From positions 13,144,001-13,208,000 of the forward strand of contig JBHGNT010000010.1 of the NCBI GenBank assembly GCA_043228905.1: a stretch of 64,000 nucleotides of DNA, written 5' to 3'. The notes beneath the pieces were generated by a model. That model did not search any database, had not been told where the DNA came from, and saw only the letters and a program-made list of their open reading frames with translations. This DNA is from Azolla caroliniana. Lineage: Eukaryota; Polypodiophyta. The position numbers were made by a program, and so were the translations under genes. Below, in pieces: positions 21,375-32,500 of the stretch; position 1 is the stretch's first letter; every line of letters begins with the position of its first letter.

Positions 21375-22384
21375 TTAAAGATGACGAGTGGAACGAGTCG
21401 GTGCTGATTGCGGACCGGGTTTGTCCGAATACTTTCGGTGGAAATCAACAAGCAGATCCTGAGCATTGGCAACATGCTCGACGGGTTCCCAAGTGCGTTC
21501 GCTCGGACTATAACCAAACCAATCGACTAAATAATAAAGTTTGTTGCGAATAAGTTTGGAATCGAGGATGGCGGCAACTTCATACTCCGGGCCGACGTCC
21601 AACTCCAGCGGGGGCGGCGGTGGTGTAACACGATCGGGAATGGTGTTTGCTTTATAAGGTTCAAGAAGAGAACAATGGAAAACCGGATGTATCTGAAGCT
21701 GCGGAGGGAGATCAAGGCAGAATGTGACATCATTAGCCTTACCCATAATACGGAAAGGACCGAGTCGTCGATAATCCAACTTGTCGCACGGTCGAGTAGT
21801 CTTGATGTGACGACATAAGAGCCAGACTCGATCTCTGATGGCAAAAGAGGAGGGAAGCCGATGAAGATCCGCGTGAGTCTTCTGTGTCTGTTGAACATGA
21901 CGAAGATGAGTCGAGAGATCTGTCTGGATCTTGCGTAGTCTCTCCAAATGATCCCCGGCACGAGGATTGGTAGGTAACTCCCGGGTGTCGATCACCGACC
22001 AGCGAGGATGAAAACCGGTATATAAGCGTAGAATGGGGAGACTCGAGTCGAGGAGTGAACAACATTATTATACGCAAACTCCGCAAAGTGGAGAATCTCG
22101 GCCCAATTGTCCTGTTGATAACTCAAGAAACACCGGAGATATTGCTCCAGCGTTTGGTTTGTTCGTTCTGCTTGCCCATTGGTCTGAGGATGGTAGCCAG
22201 AGGAGAGGTTGCAAGAGACCTTGAGCATCTTGAAGAGATGATGCCAAAATTTGGAGACAAATTGCGGTCCTCGGTCACTGATGATACTGTGTGGGAGGCC
22301 ATGATGCCGAAATACCTCACGCATGACTAGGGCGGCGATTTCCTCGCTAGTGATGGCCTTAGTACACAGAACAAAATGTGCCAT
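21375..22384 (-). pseudogene. Chromovirus R integrase core and chromodomain
   Basis: Read leftward, the catalytic core continues from the zinc head: MAHFVLCTKAITSEE, IISDRGPQFVSKFW (second Asp) and NGQAERTNQTLEQYL (Glu), then a change of frame near 21992. The C-terminal part has RVWLLCRHIKTTRPCDKLDYR and LGPFRIMGKANDVTFCLDLP. It is followed by a chromodomain, YLVDWFGYSPSERTWEP with the aromatic W/Y residues, at about 21450-21560. Chromodomains in this position define plant chromoviruses and are thought to guide integration to particular chromatin. Confidence 0.9.
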
Positions 22385-22393
22385 CTTCGTATA

Positions 22394-23415
22394 TCAATCA
22401 ATGATGGTTAAGATAGCATCGAACCCCTGCGAGACTGGCAGATTTGTGATAAAATCAAGACAAATAGATTGCCACGGCTTACTTGGAATCGGTAAGGGTT
22501 CCAACAAGCCATATGGATGGTGTCGTGGCATCTTTGCTCGACAGCAAGCATCACAGGTCCGAACGTAGTCGTCGACAAAACGGCACATGTGGGGCCACCA
22601 AAAAGATCGTTGCACTAGCTCCAACGTCTTAGTACTACCGAAATGTCCCGTCGTATGGGTGTCGTGACAATGCTGGACGATTTGAAGGCGACAGGAGCAA
22701 TCGGGGACATATACGCGCTTTTTAAAGAATAACAAACCATCATGATATTCGAATTGTCAGTAGTCAATACCTGGTTGTTGAGACTGAGAACAGGATGCCC
22801 GAGAAGTATCAATGTGCGCCAGGATGTCTTGAGCAAAACTATCCGTCTTCAAGTTTGCACGTATGTCATCGGTAATCCGTGAATCCATCGGGGTGTGAAA
22901 AATCCGCGTCGTGTGCAATCGTGTTGGTCCCAAGATTACTTGCTTTTGATTATCAAATGTTGGATCACCAGGATGAGGTGCAAGATATGAACGTCGTGAT
23001 AGTGCATCTGCTTTTCCTTGCTGCTTCCCCGGTCGATATGTGATTTTGAAGTCGAAATGCATGAGGAATTGCGCCCATCGAGCTTGTCGTCGATTTAGTA
23101 TGCGAGCGTTCTGGAAATAAGCAAGATTTTTATGATCACTAAAGACAATGACCTGATGTGGAGAGCCCTCTAAGAAATGCCGCCATTGCACAAATGAATC
23201 CACGATGGCTGATAACTCCTTGTCATGTATTTCGTAGTTGATTTGCGCGAGTGGAAAGCCACCGGATGCAACTCTTCTTTATGTCCTTGTTGAGAAAGGA
23301 TGCTACCGAGGGCGAAATCTGAAGCGTCGGCCTCCATGATGAATGGTTTGCTGGTATCCACATGAGCTAGAATCGGTGCTGATGTAAAGGCTTTCTTAAG
23401 ATGCCAAAAAGCCAT
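22394..23415 (-). pseudogene. Chromovirus R RNase H and integrase zinc-binding head
   Basis: RNase H: FIMEADASDFALGSILSQQG (catalytic Asp region), then a frameshift near 23200 and FSDHKNLAYFQNARILNRRQARWAQFL, FKITYRPGKQQGKADALSRR. After a damaged stretch, the integrase head has HCHDTHTTGHFG...CDACCRAK (H-H-C-C) and then ICLDFITNLPVSQGF with the first catalytic Asp. A stop near 22394 splits head from core. Confidence 0.88.
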
Positions 23416-23630
23416 ATCTACTTCAATGGACCAAAGAAATGCTTGGCCCTTCTTCGTAAGTTGTGTGAGGGGTAAAATAATCTTTGAGTAATCCTGTATA
23501 AACTTACGGTAGAAGTTAGCAAAACCTAGAAAACATTGTACATCTCGTACCGACCGTGGAATTTGCTATTCTAGTACAGTTTGGACTTTAGCTGGATCCA
23601 TGGCGATGCCCTTTGAGGAGATGACGTAGC

Positions 23631-24134
23631 CTAGAAATTCCACTTGCTTGCAGTCAAAGCTACATTCTCGCGGAGTTGCTTTAGTACTAATAGTACATGA
23701 GAATCGTGCTCTTGCTGGGTCTTCGAATAAATCAATAGATCATCCAGATAGATGATCAAACAGATATCCAAGAGGTCTCTGAATATATCATTTGCCATGT
23801 GTTGGAAGACTACGGGTGCATTGGTTAGGCCGAACGGCATAACAGTATACTCGAAATGCCCATACCGCGTGCGAAAGGCGGTCTTCCATTCATCTCCCGG
23901 TCGGATCCGCACGAGGTTATACGCTCCTCGTAGATCAATTTTGGTAAAAAACTTGGCACCATTAACTCGCTCTAAAAGACTTGATATAAGAGGAAGTGCA
24001 TACCTATTCCGGATGGTGACCTTATTCAATCCGCGGTAATCAACGACGAGACGAAGTGAGTCATCTTTCTTCTTGACAAAGAAGATGGGTGCACCGGCCG
24101 GAGATTTCGAATGATGGATGAACCCGCTTGCCAA
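23631..24134 (-). pseudogene. Chromovirus R reverse transcriptase
   Basis: One open stretch of 167 codons carries the gypsy RT motifs in order: [73 protein letters not shown] and [11 protein letters not shown]. The Y-L-D-D catalytic box is intact. A stop near 24147 separates it from protease, and the frame is lost after 23631. Confidence 0.92.
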
Positions 24135-24146
24135 GTTCTCCTCTAT

Positions 24147-24812
24147 TTAGGCTCGAAGGATTTCTAACTCGGTGGGTGACAAGTTGTAAATTGGTCCCCA
24201 TGGTGGCTCGGTTCCTGGTTGTAAATCGATGGGACAGTCATAGGGACGGTGATGAGGAAGGGTACCGGCTTTTACCTTGTCAAATACATCGGCATAAGGA
24301 TGATATTTTGCCGGAAGTTGTACTGAGGAGTTCTTCTTAATAGTGCTGGAAGGATGTACTGATATTGCAAATAGGAACATTGCCTCCTTGTGTCCTTCTT
24401 CGCGTAATTGATGGAGTGAAATGGTCGAAACTCGGTGAGTAGATTCTTGGGGTGGTCGATATCGGACTTCTCTTGTTCTCCAATCTATGGCTGGATTATG
24501 TAATTCAAACCAAGGTAATCCTAGGACAATGGGATGCTCTGGACTACTAATTATATTAAATGATATTACACACACAAAACTACCTAGGACAACTTGAATG
24601 GGTTCTGATTCTTCTACAATATTCCCGGAAGCAATGGGACGACCATCAATGACTACTACAGATGCGGGACAAGGAAGTTTTCTTAGGGATATCTGAGAAG
24701 CTTGGGCAAAATTTCGATCCATGAAACAGGAATTAGCTCCAGAATCTAAGAGTGCTAGGACGGGTACTGGGGGAGTACTTTTAGTACTAACAATGACTTG
24801 GGCCAGGAACAC
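24147..24812 (-). pseudogene. Chromovirus R aspartic protease and start of the RT region
   Basis: The protease core reads VLALLDSGANSCFMDRNFA (catalytic D-S-G), then HPIVLGLPWFELHNPAIDW, the conserved flap and C-terminal region. The open stretch continues to KYHPYADVFDKVKAGTLPHHRPYDCPI, the usual entry to RT. It is uninterrupted over 221 codons, followed by a TAG-type stop just before RT. Confidence 0.9.
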
Positions 24813-25059
24813 ATTGCTAACTTGCTTGGAAGCAATGGAACCACTAATGGGCTATACAGATCTAGGGCTGCTGTCCAACCAAACGACTCCTATTTTGGCT
24901 GGACTCAATCGTTTAACTCTTCATCTAACTGACTAAGGATTTCAAATTTGTTTGAGATACTTGGGCTATTAGTACTATGAATACTATCTGACACTCTATT
25001 AGTACTATTAATACTATAAGACACTCCGAAGGGAAGAATTGACTTGGGTTTAGTACAGG

Positions 25060-26062
25060 CAACGATTTGATTTACCTGTCTTTTAGGCCTATGGGGACAA
25101 TTGATGGCGATATGTCATGGTCCACCGCAAGAAAGACATAATCGATTGGCACGTCGTCATTGCTTTTCTTCTTCCGATAACGGGCTGCGTCGACGCATGG
25201 TGTCGATCTCCATCGGGGTCGGAATATTGGCTTGAGGTACATCGCGTGCAAACGGTCTAGCCGTGACTGAGGCGTATCTGGGTTCCGGCCGAGAGCGTGG
25301 TATTTGTAATTGACGTTCCGAACACTGTTCGAAAAGGCGGTTGTCGCATCGGACCGCTCGACTGATTGCCTCCGTAAGAGACTTTGGTTCTTCGGGGAAG
25401 GTTAAAAGCAAATCTTTGACATCATTGCGCAAGCCGTAGCGAAACTGCTCCATGAGGGCCTGATCATCCTAGGGGATATCTGAGGCGAGTAGACGGAAAT
25501 CCGCCGCGTAGGCAGAGGCTGGACGATGGCCTTGACGCAATCTTCAGATCTTGTTGATCGCCGTCCTGATGTTGTCGGTATCTCCAAAGCAGGATTTAAA
25601 CTCACCAATAAAATCTTCAAAGTTATTAAGCAAGGGTGATTGTTTTTCTAGAAGCGGAGCAAACTATGCTAAGGCTGAACCGCTAAGTAACGTGCCTATT
25701 AGGCCGACTCGAGATGCATCAGTGGGATATCGGGAAGGATGCATTTGGATGACTAAGCGTACTTGATTAAGGAATCCCCGGAATTGCGATCGTGTTCGAT
25801 CAAATTTCATAGGAAGTCCAATCTTGGGCTCTTTATGAAATCCTTGGGGACTTGATCCTTGTTGTTGCAACGCTGCTTCAAGTTGTTGTACCCGTAACGC
25901 TAACTCCCCATGTTGTTGTTGCGTTTGTTGTTTTTCGAGAGTGATTTGTTGCAGATCCCCTATCAACCGTTGGTTTTCTTGTTCCAGGGCAACAAACTTT
26001 TCTTTTAGGCATTGTAACTCGAAGAAAACAGATTGATATTCTTGGGTGCTAACAATAGCCAT
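25060..26062 (-). pseudogene. Chromovirus R gag
   Basis: Starts at ATG 26062 with a glutamine-rich coiled coil (LEQENQRLIGDLQQITLEKQ). The capsid core follows (MKFDRTRSQFRGFLNQVRLV, FRYGLRNDVKDLLLTFPEEP), then a zinc knuckle LCLSCGGP-HIAINCPHRPK near 25090-25150. The frame contains at least four stops (near 25664, 25490, 25454 and 25157), several compatible with C-to-T change. Confidence 0.85.
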
Positions 26063-26135
26063 AGTAGAGGGAAAAGGGTAGGAGGATGAGGGAGAACAAC
26101 AAGTAGGCTGGAGGAAAGAAAAAATTGGTTCAAAC

Positions 26136-26559
26136 TGTCAGGAATAGTACTAAAGCAGAGATGGAATTAGTACTAAGAAGAGCAGTACTATTAGTACTAA
26201 GAGGACGGGACTGCGTAAGATTCTCAAAAGAGAGGAAGTGAGAAGAGGAGAGAGAGAGATAGATGATGACAACAGCTAATATATTATGTGAAAAAGATAA
26301 GTACAAGCGGCTAAGAGGCTTAAGACTGGTGTTGAACCAATTTGGTTCAACATAATGCCTAGTGCCTTCTTTTATAGTGTTGTCAGGAGTAATCCTGAAA
26401 CTTCTAGAATGTTCCAGAGAAATCTGGAATATACATTACTTTCTTATAATAAAACATAAATGAAAATAATATCCTATGAATTACATAGATGGTGTGATGG
26501 TTAAGAGCTCGACCCATATACTATAAGGTCATGGGTTCGAGTCTTGCCATATCATGACA
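26136..26559 (-). repeat. 5' LTR of chromovirus R (424 bp)
   Basis: Starts TGTCAGGAATAG and ends ATCATGACA. The tRNA-like segment here is the better-preserved copy (A box-like GTGATGGTTAAGAGC near 26494, B box-like GGTTCGAGTCT at 26534). Beyond the inner end, GTTTGAACCAATTT does not match the initiator-Met primer site used by the copia elements; I could not assign its primer. Confidence 0.92.
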
Positions 26560-26564
26560 CCAAG

Positions 26565-26861
26565 TGGACGAGAAGGCAGTCGAAGTCGACACTGAAACGG
26601 AGGAGCCGAGGGGTCGAGGGGCGCAAATACCTCGACAATGAGGGAGCTGACAAGGGCCAAGGTAGCAGACAAGCCGACCGTAGAGGTCGAGGTACGCAAA
26701 ACCAGACGAGTCAAGAAACGTTGGACCAAAGATGTCGTGGGATGCAAGGCCAGACTAGACGAGGAGCGCGAGAGAGGCATCAGGACACCAAGAAAAGAGG
26801 TTGCAGTTGTGAACCAGCCAGAGCTGACACGGTGGGACCTCAGGTTGAGCTTGAGGGGGAG
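26565..26861 (+). other. Element C 3' tail, second part, and polypurine tract
   Basis: Copia tail resumes after the R target duplication and ends in GCTTGAGGGGGAG directly before the 3' LTR. The tract at 26850-26861 is the expected plus-strand primer. No gene is supportable in the tail. Confidence 0.8.
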
Positions 26862-27305
26862 TGTTGAGAGACAAGCTCAACATGAGTCGAATCGGCTGAA
26901 GAAGCTGAGGGCCGAGAGCCAAGAGTCGGGAGCTGAATCGAAGAGAGTTCGATTCGGGCGCGCCGAGTCGAAAGGATTCTGAAAGGCCGTTGAGGGTCTA
27001 TATTCCTATTATAATAAATAGGAATATTATAGGTAGAATTAGTATCATGCTCATTTATGAGCATTCAAGTATTGATGGTACTTGTGTCAGCCCACTTGTC
27101 AAGGCTTGTATAAAAAGTGCTCACTCAGCATAGTGTATCTACAGAGTGTTCATTATTTGTAATAGAAGTTGTTGCCTGCTCTCTTTGTCTCTCTCTCATC
27201 ACCATCACCATTCTCTATGTTTACCTAACTATCAAGTTTCCGAAACCCAACTGTGTACTCGGTCGGTGTCTATCGTATACGCTTCCGCAAACGTATTCTT
27301 TTATA
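26862..27305 (+). repeat. 3' LTR of element C (about 444 bp)
   Basis: Begins TGTTGAGAGACAAGC directly after the polypurine tract. A TATA-like TGTATAAAAAGTGCTC lies near 27107. The LTR resembles the LTRs of E and H in layout (CAACATGA...CGAATCGGCTGAA near the start). The end near 27305 (attcttttata) is inferred from the E and H LTR ends and is approximate. Confidence 0.78.
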
Positions 27306-27317
27306 GGAAGGAGGAAC

Positions 27318-27435
27318 GAGCAACGACTAAGTCTAAAGGAGTATTGAGGAGAGAGCAACGACTAAGTCTGAAGGAGTATTGAGCAGCGAGCAACGACTAA
27401 GTCTGAAGGAGTATTGAGCAGCGAGCAACGAGGAG
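27318..27435 (+). repeat. 35-bp tandem repeat, three units plus part of a fourth
   Basis: Units begin GAGCAACGACTAAGTCT at 27318, 27353 and 27388; the last two are identical and the first differs at a few bases. A truncated unit follows at 27423. The array sits directly after the 3' LTR of C. Confidence 0.9.
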
Positions 27436-27920
27436 GGAGCAGTAAGCAGCGAGCAGGAAATCAAACGACAAAGAGGGAGAAAAACAAAAAGAGGGGGAAA
27501 ATAAAACACAAAAAGGGGAAAAGACTAAAACAGAATATATAAAAAAGAAAAAGTACTTTTATTTTTTACATAAACTATATAAATAGTCGGTTCAAAAAAT
27601 ATAAACTGGCTAGATTCCGGTTGATAGGAAAACCTGGCCGGAATCAATTCCAGTTGTCCCCCACCTTGGCCAGCAAAAGTCCCAACCCAATCAAAACGTT
27701 GACATTGTTCCTAGGACTTTGCCCAACACTGTATATACCTCACTGTGGGTATTTTTGTAACTTGATGATGTCTCTTTAATATAAGTAAGAGTTCCTTGAG
27801 CTACACTTATTAATTATCCCCCATTTATTGTTCATAAGTGTAACTTCCTCTCTCTCTTCCTCTCACACACATATCACATAATCTTCTGCGACTTTAATCA
27901 CATACGTGATTAACTATTCA
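27436..27920 (+). other. Unassigned region, with an LTR-like segment in its last 190 bp
   Basis: I see no gene here. The first part is A/G-rich. From about 27729 (TGTATATACC) to about 27912 (CTATTCACA) the sequence looks like the promoter-proximal and CT-rich end of a plus-oriented LTR, and its end resembles the LTR remnant of D (AACTATTAACA). No target duplication was found. Confidence 0.4.
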
Positions 27921-28896
27921 CATAATGCTTTCGCATCTAACTTCTTCCTCTTCTCTTTCAGCACATGCACATATGCTATGCTACCGAATACCCTCAAGTG
28001 TGCCAAATTCAACGTCTTCCCGAAATACAACACGTGTGGTGACACTCCATTTGCATAAATCCGATTCTGTAGGTATACCGCTTCGGCCCAGTAAACTTTG
28101 GTATATGCTTCTCTTCAAGCATTGCCCTAACTGCTTCTTCGATTGTCCGATTCTTCTGCTCGGCCACACCGTTTTGCTCCAGTGTGTATCTGCACGAAAA
28201 TTTGCGTCTAATTCCTTCCTTTTGCAGATAACTAGAGAACTGGTCGGAAAAGTACACTTTCCCTCCATCGGTCTTGAGGGACTTGATTTTTCAGCCTGTC
28301 TCCCGTTCGACAAGGCTCTTCACCTTTAAGAAGTAGGAGAAGACTTCGCTCTTCTTCTCAATTAAGCACGCCCAAGTGTGCCTAGTGTAGTCATCGATGA
28401 AGGTTACAAACTAACGACTTCCATCGATACTCACGTTCTGCACCAGTCCCCATACATCTGAATGGATTAAATCGAGCTTGTTTCGGCTCCGATTTCTTTC
28501 ATTGGGGAACGGAAGTCGGTGATTCTTCCCTAACTAATAGGCTTCGCAGACTTGGCCCTTTCGGCCACTAAATTTTGGCAAGCCGAAAACGATGTTTTTC
28601 GTTTGAATCTCTCGAAGCCACGAGAAGTTGACATGGCCGAACCGCTTGTGCCACAGGTCGATATCTGATTCGACCTTCTGCCCTTTCGCAAACATAGTGG
28701 TGCATACGTCGCCTTCTCGGTGCCGTTGCGCGATTATCTTGCCTTCTTTTTCGATGAAGAACTCGAGATGAGTAAATCAAACTTGCATCCCCTGATCGAC
28801 AATCTATCCGACCGACACCAAGTTCTTGGTGGTTGTCAGCACATGCAAGACATTCCTCATTATCCCTTTTTGACCGACATGTCTTAAAGGGATGTC
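27921..28896 (-). pseudogene. Element E: copia GAG-pre-integrase and integrase, distal to the K insertion
   Basis: Read leftward from the K insertion: a GAG-pre-integrase block (LWHKRFGHVNF-like, SGRKGQVCEAY), then integrase with LIHSDVWG, FIDDYTRHTWACLIEKKSEVF, SLKTDGGKVYFSDQFS and EQNGVAEQKNRTIEEAVRAML. Several frame changes and stops are present. It ends abruptly at KKLDAKA near 27921; RT and RNase H are missing. It continues the protease reading frame interrupted at 34235. Confidence 0.85.
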
Positions 28897-29506
28897 TGTT
28901 GGGAATCAACGCTTGGATTCACCTTCTTCACTCGGCCACAACCGATTAATCGCGGATCAATGTAGCAGAAAATAGGAAGTACAGAAAAAGACGCGATACA
29001 CAGGGATTAACGTGGAAAACCCTATACGGGAAAAACCACGGGAGTGCGAGACTCCAAACCAAACTATGCACAGAGAAATATACAATGGCGAGCTGCAAGG
29101 CATCGACCTTGAGCTCGCTGTCCTCGCCACAGGCGGCGGAAATACACAGAGGCGTCTACCTCTTCGTCTCTCTCTCGCGCTCTATATCTCTCTCTCACTC
29201 ACGGCTGCTCTCTCTCTTCACTCCTCTTGAGTGGAAAAACAGAAAAATGATAAGCAACACCAAAACAGTTTGCCCTAAGTCATATTTATACTTATATGAC
29301 TTTGGGCTATTTACAACTATAGCCTCAGGGGCCCATAGCGAACATATTACGGGTATGTCCCTGCATCCGAATCGCTCTCCGGGTACATTCGTCATCCGGC
29401 ACCGAAACCGGGGTCTTCGTCATCCGGATCCGAAACCGAAACCGGGCTCGTCGTCATTCATCTCCGACTTCCGACCATCCCATCCGAAGGGACCGTAATC
29501 CCAACA
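28897..29506 (-). repeat. 3' LTR of element K
   Basis: TGTTGGGA...TCCCAACA ends (8-bp inverted termini). A minus-strand TATA box lies at 29283-29290 within GTCATAT-N8-ATATGAC. Same length as the partner LTR. Confidence 0.97.
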
Positions 29507-29522
29507 AACTCCCCCTTCACTT
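29507..29522 (-). other. Polypurine tract of element K
   Basis: On the minus strand this reads AAGTGAAGGGGGAGTT, directly abutting the 3' LTR. It overlaps the gag-pol stop codon TGA. It should prime plus-strand DNA synthesis. The same tract occurs in J, and a close variant in N. Confidence 0.9.
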
Positions 29523-32500
29523 CGGCATGGGATGTCTTTCCAATCCGATCCTCTTCCGGCATGCTTCGAGCTTGTCGGGTGTGAGCACCTTGGTCAGCAT
29601 ATCCGACCCGTTCTCGTCCGTGTGGATCTTCGTCAGCACGAACTCCTGGTCTTCTATCCTTTCCCGGATCCAGTGATATCTTCGCTGGATGTGCTTCGTC
29701 CGGGAGTGATAGGCCGCGTTCTTCGCAAGGTGGATGGCACTCTGACTGTCGCAGTAGAGTCGGTACTCCTCCTGCCGGATACCGAGCTCTCTAATGAAGT
29801 CCTTCATCCATATCATTTCCTTGCCGGCTTCAACAGCTGCCATGTACTCAGCCTCCGTGGTTGACAACGCAACTGTCTTCTGCAGCCTCGACTGCCACGA
29901 AACAGCTCCCCCTGCATACGTCATCACATACCCTGATGTGGACCGGCTGGTATCTGCATCAGCCGACATATCCGAATCGGTGAATCCGTCGAGTTCGGGT
30001 TTGCCGGAGCCGAATCGGAGGTACACATTCGCTGTGCCCTTCAGGTATCGGAGTATCCACTTGACCGCGTTCCAATGCTCTTTGCCGGGATTGCTCATGT
30101 ATCGGCTCACCACTCCGACTGCATATCCGATGTCCGGTCTCGTACACACCATGGCGTACATCAAGCTCCCGACGGCTGAGGCATATGGCACTTTCATCAT
30201 ATCCTCCTTTTCAGCCTTTGTCTTGGGGCTTTGCTTGCTGGACAGCTTGCAGTTTGCCGGGAGGGTCGATCCGACCGGTCTTGCCTCCGACATGTTGAAC
30301 CGGTGAAGCACCTTCGTCACGTACTTCTCCTGTGACAGCCACAACTGCTTCTTCTTCCGGTCCCGGATGATGTGCATCCCTAGTATTTGCCTCGCCGGAC
30401 CCAAGTCCTTCATTGAGAAGGTTCGGTGAAGAGCCTTCTTCAGCATTCGTATCTTGACCTGGTCCCGTCCGACGATCAACATGTCGTCCACGTACAGGAG
30501 GAGTATTAGGAAGTCTCCTCCTTCGAACTTCTTCACAAACACGCAGTGGTCGGACTGCGTTTTGAGGTACCCTTCGTCGGTCATGAAGGAGTCGAACTTC
30601 CGGTACCATTGCCGGGGAGCCTGCTTCAGTCCGTAAAGGCTCTTCTTCAACCGGCATACCAGGTGCTCTTTCCCTTTCTTCTCGAATCCTTCCGGTTGCT
30701 GCATGTAGATCTCTTCTTCGAGGTCACCGTGAAGGAATGCCGTCTTCACGTCCATCTGTTCTACCTCGAGGTCCATGCTTGCCGCTATGCTCAGCACCGT
30801 CCGGATGGAGGTCATCTTCACTACCGGGGCAAAAATCTCGTCGAAGTCGACGCCCTTCTTTTGCTGGAACCCCTTCACCACGATCCTGGCTTTGTATCTC
30901 GTGGGGTTTCCGGCATCTCCCGGTTTCAGCTTGAACACCCACTTGTTTCGAAGTGCCCGCTTTCCTTTCGGCAACTCCACAAGTTCATATGTGTGGTTCT
31001 CATGCAGGGAATCCATCTCGTCCTGCATGGCACTCAACCACCTGCGGCTCTGGGTGTCGTGCTTTGCTTCTTCAAAGCTCTCCGGCTCCCCCTCGTCGGT
31101 TAGCAGGACGTGCTCTGGATCCCGAAATCTCCGGGGGGCCCTCCTCTCTCTTAGAGGATATCTCCGTTCGGGAGCTTCGGTAACCGGTTCTTCCGATTCT
31201 TCTTCATCCGAATCCATTTCGGGATCGGGGCCGGTTCCGGTATCGTTTTCATCTTCTTCGGCCGGTTCTGTTTCTTCACCGTCTTCGGCCGGATCCTCGA
31301 GTGCTAACCGGTCCCTTGCCGGTCGGGACTGCTCCTCGTAGAGTTGATCCTCACCGGTCGACTTGGAGCTCTTCATCTTCTTCTCCGACTCCCAGTCGGC
31401 GAGTGTCTTGTCCTCCATGAAGATGATGTCTCGACTCCTGAATATCTTCTTGTCGACCGGGTCCCATACTCGGTAGCCGAACTCGTCGTCACCGTAACCG
31501 AGGAATATGCATGGCCGGGTCTTTGGATCTAGCTTTCCTCTCCGGTCCTTTGCCACATGCACGTATGCGAGACACCCGAACACCTTCAGATGCCGGTAGG
31601 ACACTTCCTTACCGGTCCACACTTTCTGCGGCGTGTCTCCGTCCAAAGGTACTGAGGGTGATCTGTTTATCACGTATGTCGCCGTCGACATTGCCTCAGC
31701 CCAAAACCCCTTGGGTAATTTCGCATGCGCCAGCATACTCCGGACCCTCTCCATTATGGTCCGGTTCCTCCTCTCGGCCAGCCCGTTCAGTTCCGGCGTC
31801 TTCGGCACAGTAAACTCGAGCCGGATTCCCTTCGAGCGACAGTACTCCTGGAACTGCCCCCGGTATTCCCCTCCGTTATCCGCTCGTATCGCTTTCAGCT
31901 TCTTGCCGGATTCCCTTTCCACTCTCGCGTGGAGTTCTTTGAAGACGCACAACACTTGGTCCTTTGTCTTCAGCGGTGCCGTCCACAGCTTTCGGCTATG
32001 ATCATCGATGAATGTTACGAAGTACTGGGCTCCGCCATGTGACTTCGTTTCTACCTGACACACGTCAGTGTGCACCAACTCCAATGGTGCGCTACGTCTC
32101 GTCGGTGGCCTTGAGTGGAAGGAGGTTCGGTTCTGCTTACCGGCCAGGCAATCGGTGCACTTCTCCAGGTGCACATGCTTCACTGGGATAAGGTTGTCTT
32201 CTGCAAGCCTCTTCATCCCCTTCTCACTCATGTGGCACAGTCTTTTGTGCCACAGCTCACCGGCAGTGTCGGCTGCCACATTCAACTCTTCCGGACATAA
32301 CCGGGCATTCATCAGGTACAGTGTGTTGTCCTTCCGGGCCCGAGCCACTATCAGGTTCCCCTTGCTGAACTTCATGACACCGTTCCGGATGCTACCCGTG
32401 TAGCCTTCATCATCTAGCCTCCCGGCTGAAATCAGGTTCAGTCGGACCTCCGGAACGTGTCGGACATTCTTCAGCAGCATTTTGCATCCGGTCGGGGTTG

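Larger units (their letters stand above)
20939..26559 (-). mobile_element. Element R: Ty3/gypsy chromovirus, structurally complete
   Basis: Two LTRs (20939-21363 and 26136-26559, starting TGTCAGGAATAG and ending ATCATGACA) flank gag-pol on the minus strand. A perfect 5-bp target duplication CCAAG is present at 20934-20938 and 26560-26564. A polypurine tract AAGGGGGAGATAG borders the 3' LTR on the inside (minus strand, from about 21376 to 21364). The coding order is gag, protease, RT, RNase H, integrase, chromodomain. All domains are recognisable but interrupted by stops, so it is complete in structure and inactive in coding. It lies within the 3' tail of copia C. Confidence 0.93.

Noticed and set aside
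26486-26559. Functional tRNA gene in the R LTR
   Set aside because: The acceptor and D arms do not pair convincingly and the copy is tied to the LTR; kept as a tRNA-like finding only.
27318-27435. CRISPR-like array
   Set aside because: Units are directly adjacent without unique spacers, in a eukaryotic transposon context.
30546-31341. Long plus-strand open frames opposite the K gag-pol (also 49603-50398, 57920-58744)
   Set aside because: They are antisense shadows of the conserved linker and RT region; they recur at the same place in every Tork copy because the sense strand is conserved and GC-rich.
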